Assembly (NCBI GenBank): GCA_903905735.1
Contig: CAIVHU010000146.1
Location: 1-49,498 of the forward strand
Source: an uncultured beta proteobacterium
GTDB taxonomy: Bacteria; Pseudomonadota; Gammaproteobacteria; Burkholderiales; Burkholderiaceae_C
Direction: 5' to 3'
DNA length: 49,498 bases
Of the stretch, positions 1 through 10,091 are shown piece by piece (within the stretch, counting starts at the first letter, position 1; each line of letters starts with the position of its first letter). Made by a program: the position numbers and the translations under genes. A model generated the notes under the pieces. It saw only the letters and a list, made by a program, of their open reading frames with translations, did no database searches and was not told the origin of the DNA.

Positions 1-218
1 GATTGCCAGTGAAGTAAAAATCAATGTGAAGTTCGATTACCTCCTGCGCTTGATTCCTCGTTAGCCAGCGTATTTGGTTCGCATTTAAATGGAGATGGCC
101 GTTACTGCACGGAGGCATGAAGGCGACCTGTAAGGCTCGTCGGCCCTGAATCAGGCAGTCGGCCAGACGCACGCCCAAGTAGTCCAACACCAAGTGCCGC
201 AATCAAATTCCAAAGCTG
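1..218. other. Non-coding stretch, no gene seen
   Basis: I see no convincing reading frame, RNA or repeat here. It runs directly into the decayed transposase that follows and may be worn-down mobile-element or flanking DNA. Confidence 0.4.
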
Positions 219-430
219 TAATATACGGTGAGCAATTGTGCTGAATACGGCGCGGCACTACGCGCCCGAGGTAACCTGATCTTGTGGATTAAGGCCGAAA
301 CGTTGGATCATTGGGCTAACAGCCGCTTTGGAGCAGGCAGTTCGCAAATTTCGATGACGGGAATCCGCTGCGAAACGGCTGTAGACCTCTCTCTAAAGCG
401 GGCGTTCACTCAGCTTGGCAAAGAAAGTTG
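219..430 (+). pseudogene. Remnant of an IS5-type transposase N-terminus
   Basis: The plus-strand translation reads YTVSNCAEYGAALRARGNL, then ILWI and DHWAN. This resembles the start of IS5-family transposases, which typically begin with an NWxEYxxxLRxRGSLxxW pattern. Similarity fades after about 65 codons, and nothing of the DDE catalytic core can be found downstream, so only a 5' stump remains. The reading frame is still open for 86 codons from the GTG at 228, but the later residues do not look like transposase. The family call is by eye from a short match and is only moderately secure. The stump lies beside a second broken gene on the other strand, which fits an old insertion and decay site. 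Confidence 0.45.
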
Positions 431-514
431 CTACTTTGCCACAGGTCGGGTGCAATATTCGCCTGATTCCGACCATCACGAAGCGTGATTATTGGCCCCT
501 CATTTTGGTTGATC

Positions 515-935
515 ACACTCAATTGTGGATCTCGGTGTAGATGATGCTGGAGAACCGCACGGACGCGTACTCCTTTAACAGCCACTTCGCATGCCAACCC
601 AACTGTGAAGATGTCAATGGCACCTTGCTGGCGGCGCGTCTGAGTATTTCCCAGCATGGCGACCAATCTGGTGACGTTCTCAAGGGTGGCGTTTGTAGCG
701 CCGTGGCGCGTGCTCACGCGTAGCACCGCTTCGCGTGAGGCTTACATGCTGCCGATTACGTTGGTGTCAAACATTCGTTTGAGGTCCGCCACGGACATCA
801 CATGCACCCGGCTGAGCGGGTCTCCACACCAGTGCATTGACCAGGCGACGCATGCGGCCGAGTTGGGCATCGACGGTGCAAACATGGCATCTCACGTTCT
901 CTGCGAACACACTGGCACAGAGCTAATACTCAGTT
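515..935 (-). pseudogene. Broken short-chain dehydrogenase/reductase (SDR)
   Basis: Minus-strand fragments match an SDR oxidoreductase (NAD(P)-dependent Rossmann enzyme) in the expected order. They are VDAQLGRMRRLVNALV (normally DxLVNNAG), then MSVADLKRMFDTNVIGSM, then ASREAVLRVSTRHG, then QGAIDIFTVGLACEVA with KGVRVRAV, and finally SIIYTEIH in another frame. The reading frame shifts between the first two blocks (about 815-835), is stopped by TAA at 742-744, and shifts again near 548. The catalytic Tyr-x-x-x-Lys segment is degraded: the expected YxxSKGAID reads as RRQQGAID. The N-terminal nucleotide-binding TGxxxGIG motif and the C-terminus are not recognisable. It is clearly a pseudogene; the original substrate cannot be inferred. 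Confidence 0.75.
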
Positions 936-1118
936 CCGCATCATCTGAGAAAACCCAAGGCACGGGCATGGCACGAATTGGGCACATACAGGGCACAGCG
1001 TGCCGCTGAAAACCAACCCTGACGATTGGTTTGTTCGTCCTATTTTTGTCCTTTTGAGTAAAAGATCAATGCATAAAAGCGTTGAAAAACTCAAATATGT
1101 GAGCAACAGGTCTATGAC

Positions 1119-1194
1119 TGGTGCGGCTGGCGGGGATCGAACCCACGACCCTCGGCTTCGGAGGCCGATACTCTATCCACTGAGCTACAGCCGC
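1119..1194 (-). tRNA. tRNA-Arg (anticodon CCG)
   Basis: Read on the minus strand, the 76 bases fold as a full cloverleaf. The acceptor stem is GCGGCTG/CAGCCGC, the anticodon stem TCGGC/GCCGA with loop CTCCGAA, and the T arm has TTCGATC. The 3' CCA is encoded at 1119-1121. Anticodon CCG reads the Arg codon CGG, which is common in GC-rich genomes. A 5' half copy of the same gene lies 53 bases upstream in the direction of transcription. Confidence 0.97.
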
Positions 1195-1247
1195 AACTCT
1201 AAAAAAGACCAATACTCACAATTTCGCAGCAAGCCCGGATGACTATA

Positions 1248-1288
1248 GGCTTCGGAGGCCGATACTCTATCCACTGAGCTACAGCCGC
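1248..1288 (-). pseudogene. Stranded 5' half of tRNA-Arg(CCG)
   Basis: These 41 bases are identical to the first 41 bases of the intact tRNA at 1119-1194, from the acceptor 5' strand through the D arm and nearly all of the anticodon arm, ending at CTCCGAAGCC. The T arm and acceptor 3' strand are missing, so no mature tRNA can form. It sits upstream of the intact copy, so a promoter to its right would transcribe both. The simplest origin is a tandem tRNA pair whose first member lost its 3' half; an excised element that broke the gene at the anticodon arm is an alternative. Confidence 0.9.
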
Positions 1289-1362
1289 GTCCTTGATACG
1301 AGGCCCGGATTGTAAGTGTGTTTCACAGTGGCCGTCTGCAGATCACTCAAATATTCCACATC

Positions 1363-1405
1363 TTTTTGGCCTCTAGCCCTTATCAAACAAGCGCTAGCAG
1401 CTATA
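1363..1405 (-). repeat. Dispersed imperfect-palindrome repeat, copy A
   Basis: Reads TTTTGGCCTCTAGCCCTTAT, a short variable middle, then GCGCTAGCAGCTAT on the plus strand. It is one of about twelve copies in the window. Its edge overlaps the 3' end of the minus-strand gene at 1401-1940 and contributes that gene's TAG stop codon. Confidence 0.85.
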
Positions 1406-1940
1406 GACTTTGTAGTAACCAGGGGCTTTTGACAAATCCGAACGTCGCCGCGAGCGCGGCACTGTCGATCTCTTGGGGCACCCACAGGCCCTGCTCCACC
1501 GCGTCTGCCGCCTGCGCCATGTCCTGTGTATGCACCAGACCCAAGCCGGTATCGGCAGCCAGAAAAAGATGGCCCAGTTCATCGAGCCAGCATCCCAGAA
1601 CCCGGGCGCTGCGACCGATATGGTCTTTGACGGTGAAGTCGGCCTGCACGCGCCAGATCAGCGGGGTGGCCTGCAGCTCCACAAAAACGCGCTGCGGGCC
1701 GTTTTGAAAGAACCAGCAGCCCCGCCCGTCGGCGCTGTAATTGCGACCAATGAAATCAATGAGTTTGTCGTGTTGCAGCAGTGAACCTTTGCAGCCGGGC
1801 AAGCCGCTGCCAAACGCGCCTTGTGCTTGGGCACGGTCATCACGCATGTACCAGTTTCCACGGTTGTCCAGGCCCAGCCAGCCGTAACAGTCAGGCACGT
1901 TGGGCCATTTGGCCATGGCTTGTTTGACGATGTCATCCAT
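1401..1940 (-). CDS. Conserved Burkholderiales protein of unknown function (179 aa)
   Basis: Function unknown. The start at 1940 (MDDIVKQAMAKWPNVP) is chosen because AAGGAGG lies just upstream; a longer frame from 1970 has no such site. Its first eight bases overlap the end of the preceding hydrolase gene (ATGGATGA), so translational coupling is likely. The protein is soluble, with no signal peptide or membrane segment, and is rich in aromatic residues (CYGWLGLD, GCWFFQNGPQRVFVEL, LGCWLDELGHLFL). I recall similar proteins in other Comamonadaceae, but no catalytic motif is visible. The stop codon is the TAG of the dispersed repeat at 1363-1405, so the C-terminus may have been reset by that insertion. 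Confidence 0.85.
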   Translation of the reverse strand: MDDIVKQAMAKWPNVPDCYGWLGLDNRGNWYMRDDRAQAQGAFGSGLPGCKGSLLQHDKLIDFIGRNYSADGRGCWFFQNGPQRVFVELQATPLIWRVQADFTVKDHIGRSARVLGCWLDELGHLFLAADTGLGLVHTQDMAQAADAVEQGLWVPQEIDSAALAATFGFVKSPWLLQSL

Positions 1941-2925
1941 GGTGACCTCCTTGCGTGTCCAACCAGCCACCGACTTTTTCAGGCAATGTGCTCAAGTGTC
2001 CGGGCGGGCTGCCCTGGGCAAAGCCGACATGCCCGCCCTGACGCGGCTGCCACAGGGTGACATACGCGCCGACATCAGCCTCTTGCGGCAGGCTGCTGGC
2101 CGGTACAAACGGGTCATTGCGCGCGTTGACAACCAGGGTGGGGACTTGAATGCTCGCCAGATGCGGCTTGGCAGAGGCTCTGGCCCAGTAGTCAGCGGTG
2201 TTTTTGAAGCCGTGCAGCGGGGCGGTGAAGACGTTGTCAAAGGCATACAAGTCCTTGGCGGCGTGAAGCGCCTGCGCGTCAAACAGGCCCGGATGCTGAG
2301 CCAGTTTGAGCAGGGCCTTGGGTTTCATGCTGGCGAGAAACATACGTGTATAGACCTGCCGATTCAAACCCCGCCCGATGGCACTGCCGCTGGCAGCCAG
2401 ATCCAGCGGGGCGGAGATGCTGGCCAATGCACTCACGACGGTGCCTGCCTGGCTGCCCGCCTCTTCAGCCCAGCGCAGCAGAGCGTTGCCCCCCAGCGAG
2501 ATACCCACGGCCAGGATACGGCCCGAATGCTTTTGGCGCAGACCCTGCAGCACCCAGCCGATCTCTTCAAAGTCCCCTGAATGGTAGGCGCGCGGGGCCA
2601 GGTTGATCTCGCCGCTGCAGCCCCTGAAATGCGGCACCACATAGTTGAAATGGTTCTGCTGCGCATAGTCGGCAAACGCCATCGCGTAATGGCTGGCAGA
2701 CGAGCCCTCCAGCCCGTGAAACAGCACCAGCAAGGTATGAGCATCAGCGGGCGGCGCAGCCAGCCAGTCCAGGTCCATGAAGTCGCCGTCAGGAGTGGTC
2801 CAGCGCTCGCGCCGGTAGCGCGTCTTGCTGGCACCTGTCGCAGCATGTTGGCGCCGGGCGTGCACGGCGGGCCAAATGGTTTGTGCGTTCCCGCCGGGAA
2901 GCCACCAAGGCGCTACGTAGTTCAT
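1933..2925 (-). CDS. YheT-like alpha/beta hydrolase
   Basis: A 330-residue alpha/beta hydrolase of the YheT/COG0429 family, predicted carboxylesterases whose natural substrates are poorly known. The N-terminus PWWLPGGNAQTIWP is the family signature. The nucleophile elbow is GISLGGN (Ser143), the acid is in NARNDPF and the catalytic His is in GGHVGF near the C-terminus; HGLEGS (70-75) is the oxyanion region. No signal peptide is present, so it is cytosolic. The start codon lies at the very edge of repeat copy B and no clear Shine-Dalgarno sequence precedes it. The gene lies between a SnoaL-like gene and an unknown gene on the same strand, and its end overlaps the latter by eight bases, so the three probably form one operon. 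Confidence 0.93.
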   Translation of the reverse strand: MNYVAPWWLPGGNAQTIWPAVHARRQHAATGASKTRYRRERWTTPDGDFMDLDWLAAPPADAHTLLVLFHGLEGSSASHYAMAFADYAQQNHFNYVVPHFRGCSGEINLAPRAYHSGDFEEIGWVLQGLRQKHSGRILAVGISLGGNALLRWAEEAGSQAGTVVSALASISAPLDLAASGSAIGRGLNRQVYTRMFLASMKPKALLKLAQHPGLFDAQALHAAKDLYAFDNVFTAPLHGFKNTADYWARASAKPHLASIQVPTLVVNARNDPFVPASSLPQEADVGAYVTLWQPRQGGHVGFAQGSPPGHLSTLPEKVGGWLDTQGGHHG

Positions 2926-2965
2926 AGCTATCTGCGCTTTATGAATAATGGCTGGAGGCCAATTT
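2923..2965 (+). repeat. Dispersed imperfect-palindrome repeat, copy B
   Basis: CATAGCTATCTGCGCTTTAT followed by GGCTGGAGGCCAATTT fills the whole gap between two minus-strand genes. Its left end contains the ATG of the hydrolase gene (2923-2925), and its right end touches the TAA stop of the SnoaL-like gene (2964-2966). Confidence 0.8.
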
Positions 2966-3413
2966 AATGCAGAACATGCGGCGGGTCAGAGATGTCTTCT
3001 GACTCATTGGCACCACCCGCAGTCACATGGTGCGCCACCATACGCCAGCCCTGCGCAGTCTTGTGATAGACGTTGGTCGCGATGGCGTAGGCATCGACCG
3101 CACCTTCGTTGGTGAGAATGGCAATGCGCTCGCGCACGCTGTGCACGGCACTGGTCATGCTCTCAATCTTGCGCAGCGCCTCCATCTGGATACGCACGCC
3201 ACCGTGGTTCAACACCGCGTCAAATGCGGCACGCACCGCACCCAGGCCGATCAGGCGCGGGCTGCCCGGGTGGATGCAGATCACGTCATCCTCGTCAGCC
3301 CAGCAGGCCATCAGCCGCTCGATGTCGCCAATTTGCAGGGCCTCATAGAAGCTGGCTTCTGTTTCATCAGCGGAGCCACCCACGGGGGCGGTCTTTTTGG
3401 GTGCTTTGGACAT
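2964..3413 (-). CDS. SnoaL-like / NTF2-fold protein
   Basis: A 149-residue protein of the SnoaL-like (DUF4440-type) NTF2 fold, a cone-shaped alpha+beta barrel found in small isomerases, lyases and many proteins of unknown role. Supporting features are the N-terminal helix EASFYEALQIGDIERLMACW followed by DEDDVICIHPG, the middle LIGLGAVRAAF, and the C-terminal strand pair TNVYHKTAQGWRMVAHHVT. The substrate cannot be inferred. The start at 3413 (MSKAPKK) gives the usual length; the frame stays open upstream to 3479, but those residues look random. It is separated from the hydrolase gene by only a dispersed repeat. Confidence 0.85.
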   Translation of the reverse strand: MSKAPKKTAPVGGSADETEASFYEALQIGDIERLMACWADEDDVICIHPGSPRLIGLGAVRAAFDAVLNHGGVRIQMEALRKIESMTSAVHSVRERIAILTNEGAVDAYAIATNVYHKTAQGWRMVAHHVTAGGANESEDISDPPHVLH

Positions 3414-3571
3414 ATTTGGGGTGGATTCTGGTGGGGTTTGATTTTGCCCTTGTTTGTCGATGCGCTGGCGGAGCGCCAACTACGCACGTTTCTGTCTCGA
3501 TTTCTGCACTGGCGAGTTGACTTGTGGGTGCACGCGTGTGCTACCGTTGCACTTTTGGCTTGGGGGTGTTT

Positions 3572-4159
3572 ATGAAGCGCTGGTTTTTGATGGTGGCTGC
3601 GGCCTTGCTGCTGAGCGGTTGCGGCTACAACAATTTTCAAAGTCTGGATGAGCAGACCAAGTCGGCCTGGAGCGAGGTACTGAATCAATACCAACGCCGT
3701 GCTGATCTGGTGCCCAACATTGTGGCCACGGTCAAAGGCGAAGCTGCGTTTGAGCAGGACACCCTTACCAAGGTGATCGAAGCACGCGCCAAGGCCACCT
3801 CGATCCAGGTGACGCCCGAGACGCTGAACAATCCCGAAGCGTTCAAGAAATTTCAAGCCGCACAGGGTGAACTGGGTTCAGCGTTAAGCCGCTTGATGGC
3901 AGTGTCTGAGCAATATCCGAGCCTCAAGGCCAATCAGGCTTTCAGCGACTTGCGCGTGCAACTTGAAGGCACTGAAAACCGGGTCACCGTGGCGCGTAAT
4001 CGCTATATCCAGGCGGTTCAGCAATACAACGTGCTGGCGCGCAGTTTCCCCAGCAACCTGACCGCCATGGTGTTTGGCTACCACGCCAAAGAGAATTTCT
4101 CCGTTCAGAACGAAGCCGCCATTTCAACACCGCCGGTGGTCGATTTCGGCAAAAAATGA
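3572..4159 (+). CDS. lemA: LemA family lipoprotein
   Basis: LemA proteins are membrane-anchored helical-bundle proteins of uncertain function, often encoded with TPM-domain proteins. This 195-residue copy has a lipoprotein signal, MKRWFLMVAAALLLSGCG, with the lipidated Cys at 17. The typical LemA core follows: YNNFQSLDEQTKSAWSEVLN, then QYQRRADLVPNIV, and the AARNRYIQAV-like block NRVTVARNRYIQAVQQYN. The start at 3572 is chosen for the signal peptide and the preceding GGGGG; an upstream start at 3524 would bury the signal. The stop codon overlaps the next gene's ATG (ATGA), so it is the first gene of a three-gene operon. Confidence 0.95.
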   Translation: MKRWFLMVAAALLLSGCGYNNFQSLDEQTKSAWSEVLNQYQRRADLVPNIVATVKGEAAFEQDTLTKVIEARAKATSIQVTPETLNNPEAFKKFQAAQGELGSALSRLMAVSEQYPSLKANQAFSDLRVQLEGTENRVTVARNRYIQAVQQYNVLARSFPSNLTAMVFGYHAKENFSVQNEAAISTPPVVDFGKK

Positions 4160-5049
4160 AGCGTCTCCGGGTCGTTTTGACGGGCTTGCTGCTGGGGTGG
4201 CTTTACGCCCTGGGGTTGGCACACGCGCAACTGGCCATACCGGCACTGACGGCACATGTGATGGACACCACAGGGACCTTGCCTGCGGCCCAGCGCGACC
4301 AGCTTGACGCCAAACTGGCGGCCTTTGAGCAAACCAGTGGAGCGCAGGTGGTGATCCTGATGGTGCCCACGACGCAACCCGAAGACATCACCAGCTACGC
4401 CAACCGGGTAGGCAACACCTGGAAGATTGGCCGCAAGGAGATTGGTGATGGCTTGCTGCTGATCGTGGCCATGAACGACCACAAGGTACGTATCGAAGTC
4501 GCCAAGACTCTGGAGGGTGCCATTCCAGACCTGGCCGCGAAACGCATCATCGACCAGGCCATCACGCCGCGTTTCAAAACGGGCGACTACGCGGGCGGTC
4601 TGGATGCGGCAGCCACACAGGTCATGGCGTTGATCTCTGGTGAGGCGCTACCCGCGCCCAGTCAGGCGGCCCAACGCCGTGCGGGCGCCAGTGGCGGCTT
4701 TGACTGGACCGATCTGGCCATTTTCATGTTCGTGGCGGTGCCTGTGGTGGGCGCTGTCACCAAGCAGATTCTTGGTTCCAAGTTGGGCTCACTCACCACC
4801 GGCGTGGTCGCTGGTGGTATAGCCATGTGGCTGACGGCCAGCCTGCTGGTCGCTGGTGCAGCAGCGCTGCTGGCTTTGATCTTCACCCTGCTATCCAACA
4901 GTTCGGCGCTTGCCCGCGGCGCTGGCGGCGCTTTGGGCGGCGGCGGGTTTGGTGGTCGCGGCGGAGGGGGTTTCGGAGGCGGGGGCAGGGGATTCAGCTC
5001 CGGCGGTGGTGGGGATTTTGGCGGCGGCGGCGCCTCGGGAGGTTGGTGA
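4156..5049 (+). CDS. TPM-domain membrane protein with glycine-rich tail (YgcG-like)
   Basis: A 297-residue protein with an N-terminal signal or anchor (VVLTGLLLGWLYALGLAHAQ). A TPM domain covers roughly residues 35-160, seen as HVMDTTGTLPAAQRDQL, TSGAQVVILMVPTT, IGDGLLLIVA and RIEVAKTLEGAIPD. One or two membrane segments lie around 195-260, and the tail is almost pure Gly with Phe, Arg and Ser. This is the architecture of YgcG/BA42-type proteins. TPM domains act in photosystem II repair in plants, while the bacterial role is unclear, probably in the envelope. The start overlaps the lemA stop, and the end overlaps the next gene's ATG by one base, so the three genes are one transcription unit. 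The Gly codons make the DNA locally repetitive at about 4910-5040. Confidence 0.93.
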   Translation: MKRLRVVLTGLLLGWLYALGLAHAQLAIPALTAHVMDTTGTLPAAQRDQLDAKLAAFEQTSGAQVVILMVPTTQPEDITSYANRVGNTWKIGRKEIGDGLLLIVAMNDHKVRIEVAKTLEGAIPDLAAKRIIDQAITPRFKTGDYAGGLDAAATQVMALISGEALPAPSQAAQRRAGASGGFDWTDLAIFMFVAVPVVGAVTKQILGSKLGSLTTGVVAGGIAMWLTASLLVAGAAALLALIFTLLSNSSALARGAGGALGGGGFGGRGGGGFGGGGRGFSSGGGGDFGGGGASGGW

Positions 5050-5570
5050 TGCTGGCTAAATTGGGGCGACTCTTCAAGCATCGGTGGAGCGGCGACAACG
5101 CCGCAGTCCAAGCTTTGCCGCCTGAGGTGTTGAAACGCCTCGCAGACCGGGTGGGTGCCAGCGAGAAGCTACACAGTGGCGAAATCCGCATCTGCGTCGA
5201 GGCTGGTCTGCCATGGAGTTACATCCGGCGCAACGGCAGCTTGCAGGAGATCGTCCACGCCCGCGCGCTGACCATGTTTGGCAAGTTGGGAGTGTGGGAC
5301 ACCGCGCATAACAACGGCGTGCTGATTTATCTGCTGTTGGCTGAGCGAGCAATAGAAATCATCGCTGACCGGGGGCTGAACGACAAGGTCAACCCCGAGA
5401 AGTGGCAGACCCTGGTGGACAGCATGCGAGCAGCTTTCAAGTGCGGCGAGTTTGAGTCTGGTTTGAATCAGGCCGTGGCCGAGGTGACTGGCTTGTTGCT
5501 AGCCCATTTTCCGCTAGCTGCGGGGGCTGACAATCTGAACGAACTTCCGGACGAGCCTGATCTACGCTGA
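5049..5570 (+). CDS. Second TPM-domain protein
   Basis: A 173-residue TPM-domain protein without signal peptide or membrane helix. Family features are LHSGEIRICVEAGLPW, the segment ARALTMFGKLGVWDTAHNNG, VLIYLLLAERAIEIIADRGL, and CGEFESGLNQAVAEVTGLLL. Its ATG (5049-5051) overlaps the stop codon of the preceding TPM gene (TGATG), which fixes the start and implies coupled translation. The lemA-TPM-TPM order is a recurrent one; this soluble paralogue probably works on the cytosolic side with the other two (inference). A strong bidirectional hairpin follows the gene. Confidence 0.92.
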   Translation: MLAKLGRLFKHRWSGDNAAVQALPPEVLKRLADRVGASEKLHSGEIRICVEAGLPWSYIRRNGSLQEIVHARALTMFGKLGVWDTAHNNGVLIYLLLAERAIEIIADRGLNDKVNPEKWQTLVDSMRAAFKCGEFESGLNQAVAEVTGLLLAHFPLAAGADNLNELPDEPDLR

Positions 5571-5584
5571 AACCGTCGCTTCAT

Positions 5585-5612
5585 AAAAAAACCCCGCCAA
5601 TGCGGGGTTTTT
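5585..5612. terminator. Bidirectional intrinsic terminator between the LemA operon and atpC
   Basis: AAAAAACCCCGC, a 4-base loop CAAT, then GCGGGGTTTTT. It has a perfect 7-bp GC stem flanked by A and T runs, so it can end transcription from both the plus-strand TPM gene and the minus-strand atp operon. Confidence 0.93.
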
Positions 5613-5658
5613 GGTATGTGGACAAATAGTGGCGGCGACATCAACGCGTTCGGAAGGC

Positions 5659-6075
5659 TCACTTCTTGTTGCGGTACCTGCGCAGCGCGCTGATCTGAGC
5701 TGCCATGATGGCCAGCTCAGACGAAGCCTTGGCCAAGTCCAGGTCAGACTTGGCGTTCTTGACGGCATCCTCGGCGGCCAGCTTGGCAGCGTTGGCCTTC
5801 TCGTCATCCAGATCCTTGCCGCGGATGGCGGTGTCGGAAAGGACAGTAACGCAATTGGGCTGAATTTCAAGAATGCCGCCGGCCACAAAGACAAACTCTT
5901 CGGAACCGTCGGCCATTTCAATGCGCACCGAACCGGCCTTGACGCGGGTAATCAGCGGCGTGTGGCGAGGATAAATGCCGAGTTCACCCGATTCTCCAGG
6001 CAAGGCGACAAAACGCGCTTCACCCGAGAAGATGGACTCTTCGGCACTGACCACATCAACGTGGATGGTGTTCAT
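5659..6075 (-). CDS. atpC: ATP synthase F1 epsilon subunit
   Basis: The 138-residue epsilon subunit is part of the central stalk and can inhibit ATP hydrolysis. The N-terminal beta-sandwich shows [36 protein letters not shown] and [14 protein letters not shown]; the C-terminal two-helix hairpin is Ala/Lys rich ([17 protein letters not shown]). Length is normal. It is the last gene of the operon, 12 bases after atpD, and is followed by the shared terminator at 5585. Confidence 0.97.
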   Translation of the reverse strand: MNTIHVDVVSAEESIFSGEARFVALPGESGELGIYPRHTPLITRVKAGSVRIEMADGSEEFVFVAGGILEIQPNCVTVLSDTAIRGKDLDDEKANAAKLAAEDAVKNAKSDLDLAKASSELAIMAAQISALRRYRNKK

Positions 6076-6087
6076 GTTGAACCTGCC

Positions 6088-7530
<1,443 letters not shown>

Positions 7531-7562
7531 TTAATTTGAATCTTGCTTGGCTGCCAGTTTGA

Positions 7563-8459
7563 TCAGGCAGCAATGGCGGCAGCGCCGGAGACGATTTCTG
7601 ACAACTCTTTGGTGATGGCAGCTTGACGGGTCTTGTTGTAGACCAGTTTCAACTCGCCAATCACGTTACCCGCGTTGTCGGTTGCAGCCTTCATGGCAAC
7701 CATGCGGGCTGCGTGTTCGGAAGCCATGTTTTCGGCAACTGCCTGAAACACCAGCGCTTCCACATACCGCACGATCAGGTCGTCGATCACTGTCTGGGCA
7801 TCGGGCTCATAGATGTAGTCCCAAGCGTGCTTGGAACCCGTGGCTGCCTCGCTGGCGCGGGCTTCCTCGTTCATCTGCACGGCAGACAAGGGCAACAACT
7901 GCTCCATGACGACTTCCTGCTTCATCGTATTGATGAAACGGGTGTACGACAGGTAAACAGCGCTGACTTCACCTTTGGCATAAGCGTCGAGCAGCACCTT
8001 GACGGGGCCGATCAAACGCTCCAAATGTGGCCGGTCACCCAATTGGGTCACATGGGCCACCACTTTGGCACCGATACGGTTCAGAAAACCAAAGCCCTTG
8101 TTCCCAATGGCCACAGCCTGCGTCGTCATGCCTGCGGTCTGCACTTCGCGCAGTTTATTGGCGACACCGCGCAGCACGTTGGTGTTCAGACCACCGCACA
8201 GGCCCTTGTCCGTGGTCACCACAATCATGCCAACCGCCTTGGCGTTGTTGGACTTCATGAAGGGGTGAACGTACTCGGGGTTGGCTTTACCCAGGTGAGC
8301 AGCAATGTTGCGAACTTTCTCAGTGTAGGGCCGGGCAGCCCGCATACGCTCCTGCGCTTTGCGCATCTTGGAGACGGAAATCATCTCCATGGCCTTGGTG
8401 ATCTTCTTCGTGCTTTCGAAGTTTTTGATCTTGCCGCGTATTTCCTTGCCAGTTGCCAT
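7563..8459 (-). CDS. atpG: ATP synthase F1 gamma subunit
   Basis: The rotating central-stalk subunit (298 residues). The N-terminal helix [20 protein letters not shown] and the segment [16 protein letters not shown] are diagnostic, as is the C-terminal helix with [16 protein letters not shown] followed by ITKEL. The middle domain has [13 protein letters not shown]. Length is slightly above the E. coli protein, as usual in this group. Spacing to atpD is 47 bases and to atpA 31 bases. Confidence 0.98.
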   Translation of the reverse strand: MATGKEIRGKIKNFESTKKITKAMEMISVSKMRKAQERMRAARPYTEKVRNIAAHLGKANPEYVHPFMKSNNAKAVGMIVVTTDKGLCGGLNTNVLRGVANKLREVQTAGMTTQAVAIGNKGFGFLNRIGAKVVAHVTQLGDRPHLERLIGPVKVLLDAYAKGEVSAVYLSYTRFINTMKQEVVMEQLLPLSAVQMNEEARASEAATGSKHAWDYIYEPDAQTVIDDLIVRYVEALVFQAVAENMASEHAARMVAMKAATDNAGNVIGELKLVYNKTRQAAITKELSEIVSGAAAIAA

Positions 8460-8490
8460 ATCAGTCTCCTAGTCTAGTTACGAGGGGACT

Positions 8491-10044
8491 TTAGGCGAAT
8501 GACTTCTTGAAGGCAGCGACGGCAGCGGTGAGTTCGGCCTCGGCATCCTTGTCCATGGCACGGCTAGCCTCCAGCTTTGCCAACAACGCAGCGTGCTTGT
8601 CTTTCAGATAGGCGTGCATGCCATGTTCAAACGCCAGCACCTTGTTGACAGGAATGTCGTCCAGAAAGCCTTTGTTGACGGCAAACAACGTGGAGCCCAT
8701 GATGGAGATGGGCTGCGGGCTGTATTGCGCCTGCTTGAGCAATTCGGTCACGCGAGCACCACGGTCCAACTGCTTGCGGGTGGCTTCGTCGAGGTCAGAG
8801 GCAAACTGAGCAAAGGCGGCCAGTTCGCGATACTGCGCCAGGTCGGTACGGATACCACCGGACAGGCCCTTGATCAGCTTGGTTTGAGCTGCACCACCCA
8901 CGCGGGACACCGAAATACCGGCGTTGATCGCAGGGCGGATACCGGCGTTAAACAGGCTGGTTTCCAGAAAGATCTGGCCGTCGGTGATGGAAATCACGTT
9001 GGTTGGCACGAAGGCGGACACGTCACCGGCTTGCGTTTCAATGATCGGCAAGGCAGTCAGTGAACCGGTTTTACCCTTGACTTCACCCTTGGTGAAGGCT
9101 TCAACGTAATCGGCATTGACACGTGCCGCACGCTCCAGTAGACGGCTGTGGAGGTAAAACACGTCGCCTGGGTAAGCTTCCCGGCCCGGAGGACGACGCA
9201 ACAGCAAAGACACCTGACGGTAAGCGACAGCTTGCTTGGACAAATCGTCATACACGATCAGCGCATCTTCACCACGGTCACGGAAGTACTCACCCATGGT
9301 GCAGCCAGAGTAAGCCGCCACATATTGCATGGCGGCAGACTCGGACGCAGTGGCGGCCACCACGATGGTGTATTCCATCGCGCCAGCTTGTTCCAGCGAA
9401 CGCACCACGTTTTTGACGCTGGAGGCCTTTTGGCCAATAGCGACATAAACGCAGGTCATGTTTTGACCCTTCTGGTTAATGATCGCATCAATAGCCACGG
9501 CAGTTTTGCCGGTCTGGCGGTCACCAATGATCAACTCGCGCTGACCACGGCCGATCGGCACCATGGAGTCAATGGACTTCAGACCGGTCTGCATGGGCTG
9601 ATCGACAGACTGGCGGGCAATCACGCCCGGAGCCACTTTTTCGATCACGTCAGTCATCTTGGCGTTGATGGGACCCTTGCCGTCAATCGGCTGGCCCAAA
9701 GCGTTGACCACGCGACCTCTGAGTTCGGGACCCACCGGCACTTCCAGAATACGACCCGTGCACTTGACGGTATCGCCTTCGGAAATGTGCTCGTAAGCAC
9801 CCAGCACCACGGAACCCACCGAATCACGCTCCAGATTCAGCGCCAAGCCATAACTGGGCTGCCCGTCTGCGTCTGCCGGAAATTCAAGCATTTCGCCCTG
9901 CATGGCATCGGACAGGCCGTGAATACGAACGATACCGTCCGTCACGGACACGACGGTGCCCTGGTTGCGGATGTCTGCAGTGGCGGACAAACCTTCAATA
10001 CGGCTCTTGATGAGTTCTGAAATCTCTGCGGGATTGAGTTGCAT
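8491..10044 (-). CDS. atpA: ATP synthase F1 alpha subunit
   Basis: The non-catalytic nucleotide-binding subunit of F1, 517 residues. Visible landmarks are the N-terminal [17 protein letters not shown], the P-loop GDRQTGKT (around residue 170), the segment with [17 protein letters not shown], and the alpha-specific [20 protein letters not shown] carrying the start of the arginine-finger region. The gene is complete, and the start is supported by a purine-rich GAAAGGAAAG upstream. It belongs to the atp operon between atpH and atpG. Confidence 0.98.
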   Translation of the reverse strand: MQLNPAEISELIKSRIEGLSATADIRNQGTVVSVTDGIVRIHGLSDAMQGEMLEFPADADGQPSYGLALNLERDSVGSVVLGAYEHISEGDTVKCTGRILEVPVGPELRGRVVNALGQPIDGKGPINAKMTDVIEKVAPGVIARQSVDQPMQTGLKSIDSMVPIGRGQRELIIGDRQTGKTAVAIDAIINQKGQNMTCVYVAIGQKASSVKNVVRSLEQAGAMEYTIVVAATASESAAMQYVAAYSGCTMGEYFRDRGEDALIVYDDLSKQAVAYRQVSLLLRRPPGREAYPGDVFYLHSRLLERAARVNADYVEAFTKGEVKGKTGSLTALPIIETQAGDVSAFVPTNVISITDGQIFLETSLFNAGIRPAINAGISVSRVGGAAQTKLIKGLSGGIRTDLAQYRELAAFAQFASDLDEATRKQLDRGARVTELLKQAQYSPQPISIMGSTLFAVNKGFLDDIPVNKVLAFEHGMHAYLKDKHAALLAKLEASRAMDKDAEAELTAAVAAFKKSFA

Positions 10045-10091
10045 GGCTCTTTCCTTCTTTCGTTAAATAGGCTGGCGGTTGTGGCAAAGCC

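Noticed and set aside
4905-5045. Tandem GGCGG-rich DNA
   Set aside because: It is explained by the glycine-rich tail of the TPM protein, a common feature of that family.
5487-5525. CTAGCCCATTTTCCGCTAGCTGC-like stretch resembling the dispersed repeat
   Set aside because: It lacks both outer ends, and the encoded TGLLLAHFPLAAG segment looks like normal TPM-protein sequence.
9148-10020. Plus-strand open frame opposite atpA
   Set aside because: Shadow of the alpha-subunit gene, with the typical His/Gly/Thr-rich composition of an antisense frame.
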